A program made the translations under genes and the position numbers. Under the pieces are notes generated by a model that was not told the origin of the DNA, did not search any database, and was given only the letters and a program-made list of their open reading frames with translations. From Arcicella gelida (GTDB lineage: Bacteria > Bacteroidota > Bacteroidia > Cytophagales > Spirosomataceae), in assembly GCF_034931025.1 (NCBI RefSeq), contig NZ_JAYGIL010000015.1:62001-126000 (forward strand): DNA of 64,000 nt, written 5' to 3'. Positions 44,909 through 53,700 of this stretch are shown here, in pieces. The stretch's first letter is position 1. Each line of letters opens with the position of its first letter.

Positions 44909-44916
44909 CAAAGGTA
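44909..44916 (-). promoter_or_regulatory. Candidate -7 box for YcxB-like gene
   Basis: TACCTTTG on the minus strand fits TAnnTTTG. It is 30 bases upstream of the chosen start and overlaps the alternative upstream ATG, which supports the shorter gene model. Confidence 0.4.
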
Positions 44917-45119
44917 CAAAAAATAAGGAAGTTTTGTAGTGAAGAGGTTTATCCGTATCAAATTAATGATTTCCTAATAGAATTATTGAGCTATAATTAC
45001 TTTAAGTACAAGATGAAATTATAGGGAAATTACCTGTAATGATTTGTTTTAGGTATTTTTGAATGCTAATTTTAACATCTTAATGAAACATATCCAAGAC
45101 TTTTCAAGCATTGTAAATT

Positions 45120-45629
45120 ATGGAACTTATCGAAAGCCAAATCCTGAGTCAGACACAAGTACTTCAAAAAATTAGAAGAATTGCTTTTGAAATTTATGAA
45201 AATAATTTTGAAGAGTCTGATATTGTCATTGCTGGAATCAGAGGACAAGGTCATGCTTTTGCTAAATTGTTGGCAAGTACGCTTAGAGAGATTTCTCCTT
45301 TAGAAGCCAGTGCCGTTTTGATTGATGTTGATAAAAATATTACTTACGAAAGTCCAGTAGAATTTGACTGCGACGAAAGATTCTTAGAACGCAAAACTAT
45401 CATCGTTGTTGACGATGTACTGAATAGTGGCAGAACATTAGCTTATTCATTATCTCCATTTTTAAGTATTCCCGTAAAACGCATTCAAGTAGCTGTAATT
45501 GTTGATAGAAATTACCGTCGTTTTCCTATCATGGCAGACTACGTGGGTTATGAACTTTCAACAACTTTAAGCGAATACGTTTCTGTTGTGTTAGACGACG
45601 AAAGCCGAATGGGCGTCTATCTTAAGTAA
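45120..45629 (+). CDS. PRTase-fold phosphoribosyltransferase
   Basis: Type I phosphoribosyltransferase of 169 residues. The PRPP-binding motif is RKTIIVVDDVLNSGRTLAYSL, with the adjacent acidic pair DD. AGIRGQGHAFAKLLAS is the pyrophosphate loop region. The overall form is close to PyrR or purine-salvage enzymes of Bacteroidota, but the base cannot be assigned. There is no signal peptide. It is convergent with nuoN, with two bases between the stop codons. Confidence 0.88.
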   Translation: MELIESQILSQTQVLQKIRRIAFEIYENNFEESDIVIAGIRGQGHAFAKLLASTLREISPLEASAVLIDVDKNITYESPVEFDCDERFLERKTIIVVDDVLNSGRTLAYSLSPFLSIPVKRIQVAVIVDRNYRRFPIMADYVGYELSTTLSEYVSVVLDDESRMGVYLK

Positions 45630-45631
45630 AG

Positions 45632-47158
45632 TTACAATTGGCTGATGATATTCATCAACCAATCTGCTTTGAAGAATAAGCCTAAAATTGGTAAAACTAA
45701 AAGTATCGCTAAGGCTAATTGTCCAGTACTGAGTTTAAAGATTTTGCCTTCTTCACTTTCTTTAAAGAACATCAAGAAAGGGATTTTTAAGTAGAAGAAT
45801 AAAGAAATTACAGTATTTAATAAGCCAAAAGCGAAGAGTAATAATAATATTTGTTTTCCCGATAATTGGTAGGCTTCCCAAAGTGCAGAAAATAAATTGA
45901 GTTTCGCAAAGAAACCAGCGGTTGGTGGTAAGCCCGCCAATGAAATCATCACGATTACAACCAATGTTCCAAACAATGGATTGATTCTTCCTAAACCTTT
46001 AAAGTTGTCAATAGAGAATTTTGAAGTATTTTCTGCAACATTATTGTCAGTTCTATTAGCGGCTAAATCAATCAATAAAAAGGCTGAAAAATTCGTGAAC
46101 AAACTTACGATTAAGTAAAAAACTACACTTTTTACTCCCAATTCAGAAAGTGTTACCAAGCCAATCAACATAAAACCTGTATGAGCAATGGTTGAATAAG
46201 CCAATAATCTTTTGGTATCATTTTGCCATAAAGCTGAGAAATTCCCGAAAGTAATACTTGCCAAAGCGATTACTGCTGTAAGTACTTGCAAGTCGTTCGG
46301 AACAGCTGAATAAAAGCGAATAATGACTAGAAAAGCTGCAATTTTAGGTGCTACAGCAAAGAAAGCAACAATTGGAGTTGGAGCAGATTGATATATATCT
46401 GGCGTCCAGATATGAAAAGGACTAGCTGATATTTTAAATAAGAATCCACAAAGTGTAAGTACAATTGCAATCGTCGAAGCGATATTATCTGTTTGAGCAA
46501 TTCCCCTTGAAAAGTCTGGCGAAGCAATGTTCAAAGTACCCGTCATGCCGTATAATAAAGACATTCCATAAAGCATAACTGCCGAAGCCGCCGCACCAAA
46601 TAGAATATATTTTAAACCACCTTCAGAAGCTTTTTTTGTTTTATTAAATGCTGTAAGAATGTAGGATGAAATAGAAACGATTTCGATAGAGAGATAAATC
46701 ATTAATAAATTCACCGACATCGTCATTAGGTTTAAACCAATCAATACGCTAATGATTAAAGGGTAAAATTCACCAGCATATTTTCTTTTTGAGACATAAA
46801 TATGTGCCAATAGAATAATGACAGAAAGCGTACAGAGTACTTTAAAGAAAATGGCTTTGCTGTCTAATATCAGCATTTGCCCAAACAAGAAAGTATCATT
46901 TGTGTTTGAAAACTGTTGTATAATTTGATTTAGAGCAATTAAAACTGAAATCAAAGAGATACCCCATAACGTATTTTGATAAGCGTTTTCGTTAGTACTT
47001 TCAGATAAATCAGATTTTTTAGAAGCGTATTTATAAAGGAATAATTCAGCAATAATAAGGAGTAAAAAGACCGCCCCCAAAAATACTTCAGGAGAAATGA
47101 TGCTCAAACTATCAAGAATATGGGCAAGTAAATCGGGCAAGTAAATTATTTTGGTCAT
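45632..47158 (-). CDS. nuoN: NADH-quinone oxidoreductase subunit N
   Basis: Antiporter-like membrane subunit of respiratory complex I. The 508 residues have about 14 hydrophobic helices. Typical Nuo-N features are EIVSISSYILTAFNK, GGLKYILFGAAASAVMLYG, SASPFHIWTPDIYQSAPTP and WQNDTKRLLAYSTIAHTGFML. It should take part in proton pumping. The start at 47158 is chosen over 47173. It is the last of nuoL-M-N but is separated from nuoM by an oppositely directed kinase gene. It therefore needs its own promoter or a transcript crossing that gene antisense. No clear promoter was seen. Confidence 0.95.
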   Translation of the reverse strand: MTKIIYLPDLLAHILDSLSIISPEVFLGAVFLLLIIAELFLYKYASKKSDLSESTNENAYQNTLWGISLISVLIALNQIIQQFSNTNDTFLFGQMLILDSKAIFFKVLCTLSVIILLAHIYVSKRKYAGEFYPLIISVLIGLNLMTMSVNLLMIYLSIEIVSISSYILTAFNKTKKASEGGLKYILFGAAASAVMLYGMSLLYGMTGTLNIASPDFSRGIAQTDNIASTIAIVLTLCGFLFKISASPFHIWTPDIYQSAPTPIVAFFAVAPKIAAFLVIIRFYSAVPNDLQVLTAVIALASITFGNFSALWQNDTKRLLAYSTIAHTGFMLIGLVTLSELGVKSVVFYLIVSLFTNFSAFLLIDLAANRTDNNVAENTSKFSIDNFKGLGRINPLFGTLVVIVMISLAGLPPTAGFFAKLNLFSALWEAYQLSGKQILLLLFAFGLLNTVISLFFYLKIPFLMFFKESEEGKIFKLSTGQLALAILLVLPILGLFFKADWLMNIISQL

Positions 47159-47186
47159 TATTTTTCGTCGCAAGCGTGTTTTATTC

Positions 47187-47194
47187 TACTTTTG
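47187..47194 (+). promoter_or_regulatory. Candidate -7 box for antisense LytS kinase
   Basis: TACTTTTG fits TAnnTTTG, 39 bases upstream of the preferred kinase start at 47233. It lies in the 74-base gap between nuoN and kinase start codons. Confidence 0.4.
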
Positions 47195-47232
47195 TTGTTA
47201 TGTTTGAGTTTAACTTCAATTTTAGTAAAATT

Positions 47233-48243
47233 ATGAATAAAACTAAATTCTACTGGTTGATTCAAATGCTCTGCTGGTCGGTTGTCACACTTCTTTCCAT
47301 CCAACACATTGAATTTACTGATTTCAACCAATCTACTAAAACTATTTATTTAATACTTTATTTTTTTACAGGTCTGTTATCAAGTCACTTTTATAAAATT
47401 ATTATCGGTCGATTTCATCCAGATGACATTACTCATCTTCAAAATGCACTTCTCCCGATTGTAGGTGCTTTGTCGATAGGCTCTGTTTATACCGTTCTCG
47501 ATTATCAATTATATAATTATTCTGATACTTCTTTTGGAGCTTTCGTTGTGATTTTCCTGAAAAATGTATGGAAAGTTTTGCCTTGGTTTATGTTTTTTAA
47601 TTTGTTCCGTTTTCTCAGTATTTATCAAGACAGAAAACAAAGAGAATCACATACCGAAAATTTATTAAGAATATCAAAATTAGAAAGCCTTAAAAAACAG
47701 TTAAATCCTCATTTTTTATTCAATGCTTTGAATAGTATTAAGGCTTTGACACTTATTGATAATGTGCAAGCTCGTGAATCTATCATTCAATTATCTGATT
47801 TACTCAGGCTTTCTTTGAACCTCGGCGAACAACAAAAAGCAACACTGAGCGAAGAACTTCGTTTGGCTGAAAATTACCTTTCTCTTGAAAAGCTTCGCTT
47901 TGATACTCGACTCGAATATGATTTCCAGATTCAAGAAGACATTGGAAATATCTTAATTATGCCAATGACTATCAATACGCTTTTAGAAAATGCTGTAAAA
48001 CATGGAATCGGACAATTAAAATCTGGTGGACATATCAGAGTTACTGCAAAGACTGAAAAAGGTTATATCATTTTAAGTGTTGAAAACTCTGGTGTTTTTG
48101 ATCCAAGACCTAAAAGTAATGAAGGTGGTATTGGACTAGAAAACCTTAAAAAACGCCTAGACCTACAATATGGTGATAATGCTTCTTTGAAAATTATGAA
48201 TGCTCAAGGAAAAGTATCAGCCATTATTAGAATGCCTTACTGA
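47233..48243 (+). CDS. LytS-type sensor histidine kinase, orphan
   Basis: Sensor kinase of 336 residues from the start at 47233; upstream ATGs at 47176 and 47200 precede or abut the candidate promoter and add unrelated residues. Four hydrophobic helices (about 7-22, 38-55, 72-90, 103-126) lead to KKQLNPHFLFNALNSIKAL with phospho-acceptor His160. The HATPase domain has INTLLENAVKHGIG and GGIGLENLKKRLDLQYG. No LytTR regulator lies nearby. The gene sits antisense between nuoM (two bases away, tail to tail) and nuoN (head to head). The partner regulator must be elsewhere or shared. Confidence 0.92.
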   Translation: MNKTKFYWLIQMLCWSVVTLLSIQHIEFTDFNQSTKTIYLILYFFTGLLSSHFYKIIIGRFHPDDITHLQNALLPIVGALSIGSVYTVLDYQLYNYSDTSFGAFVVIFLKNVWKVLPWFMFFNLFRFLSIYQDRKQRESHTENLLRISKLESLKKQLNPHFLFNALNSIKALTLIDNVQARESIIQLSDLLRLSLNLGEQQKATLSEELRLAENYLSLEKLRFDTRLEYDFQIQEDIGNILIMPMTINTLLENAVKHGIGQLKSGGHIRVTAKTEKGYIILSVENSGVFDPRPKSNEGGIGLENLKKRLDLQYGDNASLKIMNAQGKVSAIIRMPY

Positions 48244-48245
48244 TA

Positions 48246-49901
48246 TTAAAATAATTTTAATAGCTCAGAAATGGTAGCGTTCGTCAAATCGAAAATGAGA
48301 TGAGGAAAAATACCAAATACCAAAGCCAAGATTGCTAAAGGATAGAGCATTGATTTTTCTCTGAAGTTTAAGTCTTCTAAAGCTCCTTCAAATTGTCTAA
48401 CCCAGTATTTCCCAAAGAAAATTCTTTGTAAAGTCCAGAGGAAATAACCAGCGCCTAAAACCAAACCAAATGCAGCGATTGCCGTTAACCATCTTGGAAT
48501 TAACGGGCTATTAAAACCGCCCATTAAAGTAAATACTTCACCAATGAAACCTGAAAAAGCAGGTAAACCCAAAGAGGCAAAAAAGGCAATAGCTGTCATG
48601 GCTGTGTATAATGGCATTTTATTCGCCAAACCTTGATAGCTATCAATACGGCGGTCGTGTGTGCGGTCATACAAAACACCCACCAATAAAAACAACATTG
48701 CCGAAAGTACTCCATGCGAAAACATTTGATAGACCGCTCCGTTGATACCTTCGCTGGTTAATGAGCCAATTCCTAAGAGGACAAAACCCATGTGCGAAAC
48801 CGAAGAGTAAGCAATCATTTTCTTCAAATCATTCATGGCTAAAGCATTGAATGCTCCGTAAATAATGGATAATACACCAAAGGCTACAATCACAAAAGCG
48901 TATTCAGTCGCTACTTCTGGAAAAATTGGATAGGCAATTCTTAAAAAACCATAACCACCAATTTTCAATAATATACCTGCAAGTACAACCGAAACTGGTG
49001 TTGGTGCTTCTACGTGGGCATCTGGCAACCAAGTATGTACTGGTACAGCTGGTAATTTAATACCAAAGCCTATCATCAATAAAATAAAAGCTAAAGCACG
49101 AGCAGAGAAATTGAAAATCTGAGTTCCAGATAAAATATTTAACCAAGAATCAGGAAGGAAATTCCCTGCATCTGGCATAAATCGTAAATCAAAAGTATGT
49201 ACAATTTGCTCTGAAGGAATTTTTAGGTCTTTCAACAGGTTTTGTACTTCTGTAATAATTTGTGGCGTGATTTCCGAAACATCATTAATTAAACCAATTC
49301 TGACAGCCGTTTCTACTGGGTCAACTACTGAAAGATACAGGGCAATCATTACGATTAAGATAAAAATAGAGCCGAATAGAGTATAAAGGAAAAATTTGAT
49401 AGAAGCATATTCTTTTCTTGGTCCGCCCCAAATACCAATCAAAAAGTACATGGGTAACAGCATGAATTCAAAGAAAAGATAGAACAAGAACATATCCAAA
49501 GCCATAAAACAACCAATCACTGAACCTGTCAATAGCAAGTAAAGCGAAAAGTATCCTCTTTCTTTTTGTTCAATTTGAAAAGATGAAATCGCTCCAATAA
49601 ACATCACAATGCCCGTCAATAAAACCATTGGCATACTGATACCATCTACGCCCAAAAGGTAGTCGATAGAACCAATACCCAAATTTCCCAATGGTATCGT
49701 TATCCAATCCAATTGTTCAAGGAATTGATAATCGGCAACATCGTAGTTGAAATTTTGGTATAAGTAAATACAAATCGCTAATTCTATCGCTGTAACGCCT
49801 AGCGTAAACCATTTGAAATAAGCTTTGAATTGGTCTGGTGAAAAAGCCACAACCAACGAAGCAATCAATGGTAAAAATATAAGTACTGATAAAATGGGCA
49901 T
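48246..49901 (-). CDS. nuoM: NADH-quinone oxidoreductase subunit M
   Basis: Antiporter-like membrane subunit of complex I, 551 residues with about 14 helices. Nuo-M signatures include FLFYLFFEFMLLPMYFLIGIWGG, KFFLYTLFGSIFIL, GFGIKLPAVPVHTWLPDAH, VEAPTPVSVVLAGILLKIGGYG and MIAYSSVSHMGFVLLG. Conserved charged residues in these segments (Glu in FFEF, Lys in GIKLP and LKIGG) belong to the proton path. It follows nuoL by 45 bases on the same strand. Confidence 0.96.
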   Translation of the reverse strand: MPILSVLIFLPLIASLVVAFSPDQFKAYFKWFTLGVTAIELAICIYLYQNFNYDVADYQFLEQLDWITIPLGNLGIGSIDYLLGVDGISMPMVLLTGIVMFIGAISSFQIEQKERGYFSLYLLLTGSVIGCFMALDMFLFYLFFEFMLLPMYFLIGIWGGPRKEYASIKFFLYTLFGSIFILIVMIALYLSVVDPVETAVRIGLINDVSEITPQIITEVQNLLKDLKIPSEQIVHTFDLRFMPDAGNFLPDSWLNILSGTQIFNFSARALAFILLMIGFGIKLPAVPVHTWLPDAHVEAPTPVSVVLAGILLKIGGYGFLRIAYPIFPEVATEYAFVIVAFGVLSIIYGAFNALAMNDLKKMIAYSSVSHMGFVLLGIGSLTSEGINGAVYQMFSHGVLSAMLFLLVGVLYDRTHDRRIDSYQGLANKMPLYTAMTAIAFFASLGLPAFSGFIGEVFTLMGGFNSPLIPRWLTAIAAFGLVLGAGYFLWTLQRIFFGKYWVRQFEGALEDLNFREKSMLYPLAILALVFGIFPHLIFDLTNATISELLKLF

Positions 49902-49946
49902 AATGATATAAGAATAATTGTGTTTGCTGGAGTCTCAAACGCAATA

Positions 49947-51866
49947 TCAAGATGAAAAAACGATAAAAATAACCAATGCAATCAAGCCTAAAAACGACAT
50001 GGCTACATAAAGTTGCACTTTACCCGCTTGTACTGAACGAGTAACTTTTCCGATTAGTCCAGCAAAAAATGCCATCGCATTCGGAATTCCATCAATAAAT
50101 TTGGCATCAAACCAAGCAATCATACTAGCAATTACTACTTGTATTTTAGCAAATCCATTTACGAATTGGTCAAGATAATCTTTGTCTAATACTTGTAATA
50201 AACCTGATGTTTTCAATACTGGATTAACAAAGGTTTTTTGATAAAGAACGTCTAAAGTCGGAACTGTAAATTCAAATACTTTATTTCTGGATAAATAACC
50301 TAAAGCAATTCCCGCAAAAGCCAAGCCAGTAGAAAGATAAGCAACCCAATGATTTTCGCCTGATTTTTCTATTATTTCAGGTTTCATAAATTCCCAAAAC
50401 CAAGTACTTTCAGCATTGAGTGGATTGAAAGTAAATATAAAACCAATGGACAAAATCGCTAATAAACCGATGGGAAAAGTGATTTTCCAAGAACCTTCAT
50501 GAATGGCAAATACATCTGCTTTTTCGTTTCTGAATTCACCGAAGAAAATCATCCAAACCTGACGAGTCATATAAAAAGCTGATAACAAAATACCGATAAA
50601 AAATACTACGGATATTACTTGTAGGGCTAAACTTTGATGTTGTTCTGCCTGTGCAATTATTTGTGCAAGGATAGAATCTTTCGATAAAAACCCAGAAAAG
50701 AAAGGAATCCCTGCCAACGCCAATGAACAAACCACATAACAAACGAAGGTAAAAGGCATTCTTTTACGTAAACCGCCCATTAATCGCATATCTTGTGTAT
50801 CAAAACCGTGTCCTGCATGATGCAAAGCATGAATGATAGAACCCGCACTTAAAAATAATCCAGCTTTAAAGAAAGCATGGGTTAATAAATGAAAAATAGA
50901 GGCATCAGAACCTACTCCTACAACCATTAAGCCGACCTGTGAAATGGTAGAATACGCTAAAGTCTTTTTAATATCTGTTTGAAAAATTGCATAAACTGAA
51001 CCCATCAACATGGTAATACAGCCAACTGAAGCGACTAACACAGATTCATCAAAACCGAATAATGGATGAATACGAGCCAATAAATAAACTCCAGCTACAA
51101 CCATTGTGGCAGCGTGAATTAATGCTGAAACGGGCGTTGGTCCTTCCATCGCATCGGGCAACCAAGTATGCAATGGAAATTGTGCCGATTTACCAATACA
51201 TCCACAGAAAAGTAATAAGCCTGCTACTGGCACTAGCGAAGTATCTGAAACATTCGCCATTTCGCTACTAAATGATAGAAAATTGCTATGTCCAAACAAG
51301 TAATAAGCTAGAAAAATCCCCAATAAGAAGCCTACATCACCCACACGATTCACGAGAAATGCCTTTTTGGAAGCATTCACGGCTTCTGGTTTTTGGTACC
51401 AGAAACCAATAAGCAAATAAGAACTCAAACCTACCAATTCCCAGAAAGCATACATTACCAATAAATTATCGGTCAAAACAATGCCAAGCATCGAGAATAC
51501 AAATAGGCTTAAGAAACCAACATAACGATATTGGTCGGGTTCTTTTTCCATATACTCTAACGAGAAAATCTGTACCAGTAAAGCAATGAAGTTTACTAAT
51601 ACCAACATCATTAAAGTCAGCGAATCTGTTAAGAAGCCAAAAGAGTAAGTTTCTTTTCCGAGTACAAACCAATTGAAAACCAAATGTGGATTGGCGATGT
51701 GCAGATTTTGACGAAGAAGTACGATTGAAAAAATAAGGTTTAGCCCTGTTAAAGCGATACTTAGCCAAGCGGTCAAAGTATTATATTTTTTACCCAACAG
51801 AATTGGCATAATAAACCCTGCGAGTGGGGTTAGTAAAATGAGCCAAATCAAAGTGGAAGGATTCAT
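49947..51866 (-). CDS. nuoL: NADH-quinone oxidoreductase subunit L
   Basis: Largest antiporter-like subunit of complex I, 639 residues with about 16 hydrophobic helices and the long C-terminal lateral region. Nuo-L motifs include MYAFWELVGLSSYLLIGFWY, KKAFLVNRVGDVGFLLG, CIGKSAQFPLHTWLPDAMEG, TPVSALIHAATMVVAGVYL and KTLAYSTISQVGLMVVGVG. It is first of the nuoLMN block. No nuoA-K genes lie upstream, where a divergent thioesterase gene is found instead, so the remaining subunits must be encoded elsewhere. Confidence 0.96.
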   Translation of the reverse strand: MNPSTLIWLILLTPLAGFIMPILLGKKYNTLTAWLSIALTGLNLIFSIVLLRQNLHIANPHLVFNWFVLGKETYSFGFLTDSLTLMMLVLVNFIALLVQIFSLEYMEKEPDQYRYVGFLSLFVFSMLGIVLTDNLLVMYAFWELVGLSSYLLIGFWYQKPEAVNASKKAFLVNRVGDVGFLLGIFLAYYLFGHSNFLSFSSEMANVSDTSLVPVAGLLLFCGCIGKSAQFPLHTWLPDAMEGPTPVSALIHAATMVVAGVYLLARIHPLFGFDESVLVASVGCITMLMGSVYAIFQTDIKKTLAYSTISQVGLMVVGVGSDASIFHLLTHAFFKAGLFLSAGSIIHALHHAGHGFDTQDMRLMGGLRKRMPFTFVCYVVCSLALAGIPFFSGFLSKDSILAQIIAQAEQHQSLALQVISVVFFIGILLSAFYMTRQVWMIFFGEFRNEKADVFAIHEGSWKITFPIGLLAILSIGFIFTFNPLNAESTWFWEFMKPEIIEKSGENHWVAYLSTGLAFAGIALGYLSRNKVFEFTVPTLDVLYQKTFVNPVLKTSGLLQVLDKDYLDQFVNGFAKIQVVIASMIAWFDAKFIDGIPNAMAFFAGLIGKVTRSVQAGKVQLYVAMSFLGLIALVIFIVFSS

Positions 51867-51933
51867 AAAGCTTAATCACGAAGGTTTTTATACTCCTTCG
51901 TAGAGATTTTCTTGGAAAATTTCAATTTTTGTG

Positions 51934-51941
51934 CAAATATA
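51934..51941 (-). promoter_or_regulatory. Candidate -7 box for nuoL
   Basis: TATATTTG on the minus strand is a full match to TAnnTTTG, 67 bases upstream of nuoL. It supports an independent start for the nuoLMN block. Confidence 0.45.
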
Positions 51942-52088
51942 CGGGTCAAAATGTATTTACTCCTAATCGAATTCAGATAAAACCCACTAAGTTTGTGGAG
52001 TAATCTCTTAATATTCAATATTTCTTTGCAATTAATAGCATTTCCTTGCTTTATTTTATATTCTTAATTAACCAAATACTTTAATACG

Positions 52089-52664
52089 ATGGATAACGCA
52101 AAAACAGTAAACTATTCAAGAACGACCATTACAGAGCTAATGATTCCGTCTTATGCTAATTTTGGAGGGAAAATTCACGGAGGAATTTTATTGTCATTAA
52201 TGGATAAGGTGGCTTATGTATGTGCAGCCAAGCATTCGGGAACTTACGTCGTTACAGTATCGGTAGATAATGTTGAATTTAAACAACCCGTAGAAGTAGG
52301 TGAATTGGTTTCATTGCATGCTTCTGTAAATTATGTGGGCAATAGTTCTTTGATTGTAGGTATTAAAGTAGTGGCTGAGAATATCAAAACGGCAAGTGTA
52401 AAACATACAAATACTTCTTATTTTACGATGGTTGCCAAAGATGATCATGGAAAATTGACGGCTGTTCCACCATTGATTTTAGAAAGTGACGAAGACATCC
52501 GCAGGTTTTTGGAGGCACTCAAGCGTAAAGAAATCAAGAGTTCATACAAAGAGTTATTACATGATGCCAAAACTTGTATGGAAATTGACGAAAACTTACA
52601 TTTATTAGATGCCGAACGCTGTATTGTAAAGCGTGAAAAAGATATGCAGAGCGAATGGATATAA
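52089..52664 (+). CDS. Acyl-CoA thioesterase (hot-dog fold)
   Basis: Cytoplasmic thioesterase of 191 residues of the YciA/BACH-like group. NFGGKIHGGILLSLMDKVAYVCA is the hot-dog active-site helix with the catalytic-type Asp; VTVSVDNVEFKQPVEVGELVSL and NTSYFTMVAKDDHGKLTAVPPL are also typical. The last 45 residues are a charged helical tail. It should hydrolyse acyl-CoA esters; chain-length preference is not visible. It is divergent from nuoL and stands alone. Confidence 0.9.
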   Translation: MDNAKTVNYSRTTITELMIPSYANFGGKIHGGILLSLMDKVAYVCAAKHSGTYVVTVSVDNVEFKQPVEVGELVSLHASVNYVGNSSLIVGIKVVAENIKTASVKHTNTSYFTMVAKDDHGKLTAVPPLILESDEDIRRFLEALKRKEIKSSYKELLHDAKTCMEIDENLHLLDAERCIVKREKDMQSEWI

Positions 52665-52782
52665 ATTAATAATTAGGTGTTTGGAATCATTTTGAAGCCA
52701 AGAGAAAATGGCGTATTTTTACAAAATTGATTCCAAAGTTTATCCTAATCTACTTATCCCAAATCTCTCTAATTGAGTATTC

Positions 52783-53322
52783 ATGATGAAAATATTAAGA
52801 GTTATCCTCATTATCCTAGCAATTTTAGCTTCTCTTGCAGTTTTTTTTAGATTTTATTACACCAAATCGTTTAGTCCATCTTCAACGGCAGAATACGAAA
52901 AAAATGGTTTAAGTATTACTGTAGATTATTGTCAGCCTTCTAAAAAAGGCAGATTGATTTTTGGAACAGATACCGAAAAAGCCCTTGTGCCTTATGGAAA
53001 ATGGTGGAGAACAGGAGCGAACGAAGCAACAGTTATCAAGTTTTCAAAAGATGTAACAATTGCAGGAAAATTACTCAAAGCAGGTACTTATACGCTCTTT
53101 ACGATTCCAGAAAAAGGAGATTGGACAATCATTTTTAATGCTGAAGTTGGGCAATGGGGTTTATCTTATGATGAAAAGAAAGATGTCTTGAAAGTAGCCG
53201 CTCCATCTACTCAAACAACAGATAGTGCAGAAAAATTTACCATTGATTTCAATGAAAAAGAAGTAGGCGTTGATATGATTTTACATTGGGATACTACAGT
53301 AGTAACTGTTCCAATTCAATAA
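52783..53322 (+). CDS. DUF2911 family protein
   Basis: Membrane-anchored or secreted protein of 179 residues with an N-terminal hydrophobic segment (about 5-24). The DUF2911 pattern is clear: ITVDYCQPSKKGRLIFG, VPYGKWWRTGANEATVIKFS, GKLLKAGTYTLFTIPEKGDW and a final strand near VDMILHWDTTVVTVPI. The family is common in Bacteroidota and has no established function; it folds as a beta-sandwich. It ends just before a 63-bp tandem repeat region. Confidence 0.92.
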   Translation: MMKILRVILIILAILASLAVFFRFYYTKSFSPSSTAEYEKNGLSITVDYCQPSKKGRLIFGTDTEKALVPYGKWWRTGANEATVIKFSKDVTIAGKLLKAGTYTLFTIPEKGDWTIIFNAEVGQWGLSYDEKKDVLKVAAPSTQTTDSAEKFTIDFNEKEVGVDMILHWDTTVVTVPIQ

Positions 53323-53386
53323 TTGTATTTTGTATCAAAATCAAAAAATAAACATTTTGCGGTTTTCTTCGGTTTTGATATGCTTG

Positions 53387-53556
53387 AAGTATCTCGTGAT
53401 ATACTTCAGGTATGTTGAGAGATACTAAATCCCGCAAAATACCGCAAAAAAGTATCTCGTGATATACTTCAAGTATCTCGTGAGATATAAATTACCGCAT
53501 AATACCGCAAAAAAGAGTCTCTCGATATACTTTAAGTGTGTCGGGAGACTCTTTTT
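53387..53556. repeat. 63-bp tandem repeat, three units
   Basis: Units start at 53387, 53450 and 53513, an exact 63-base period. The first two share AAGTATCTCGTGATATACTT and end ACCGCAAAA. The third is diverged and becomes a hairpin with T run. Within each unit AAGTAT...ATACTT forms a short stem. Confidence 0.88.
53513..53556 (+). terminator. Terminator formed by the last repeat unit
   Basis: AAGAGTCTC and GAGACTCTT pair across a 23-base loop, followed by a T run. The third 63-bp unit appears to have become, or to be derived from, a rho-independent terminator. Confidence 0.75.
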
Positions 53557-53700
53557 GTATCAATAGCTATATAAAAAATATACACTCTTCAATCGTAAAT
53601 GAAATATTTTATCTTTCATCTCAAACACTTCACCCTCTATTTTTTCAGCTTTAACCAATTTCTAAACTTATTCAGTTGATTTTTTTTAGTAATTTAAATC

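Larger units (their letters stand above)
53323..53700. other. Intergenic region holding the 63-bp array
   Basis: This 378-base spacer separates DUF2911 from the second LytS kinase. It contains a TTTTGCGG segment at about 53354 that is inverted relative to the CCGCAAAA blocks of the array, the array itself with its terminal hairpin, and then about 140 AT-rich bases with no recognised feature. Confidence 0.6.
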
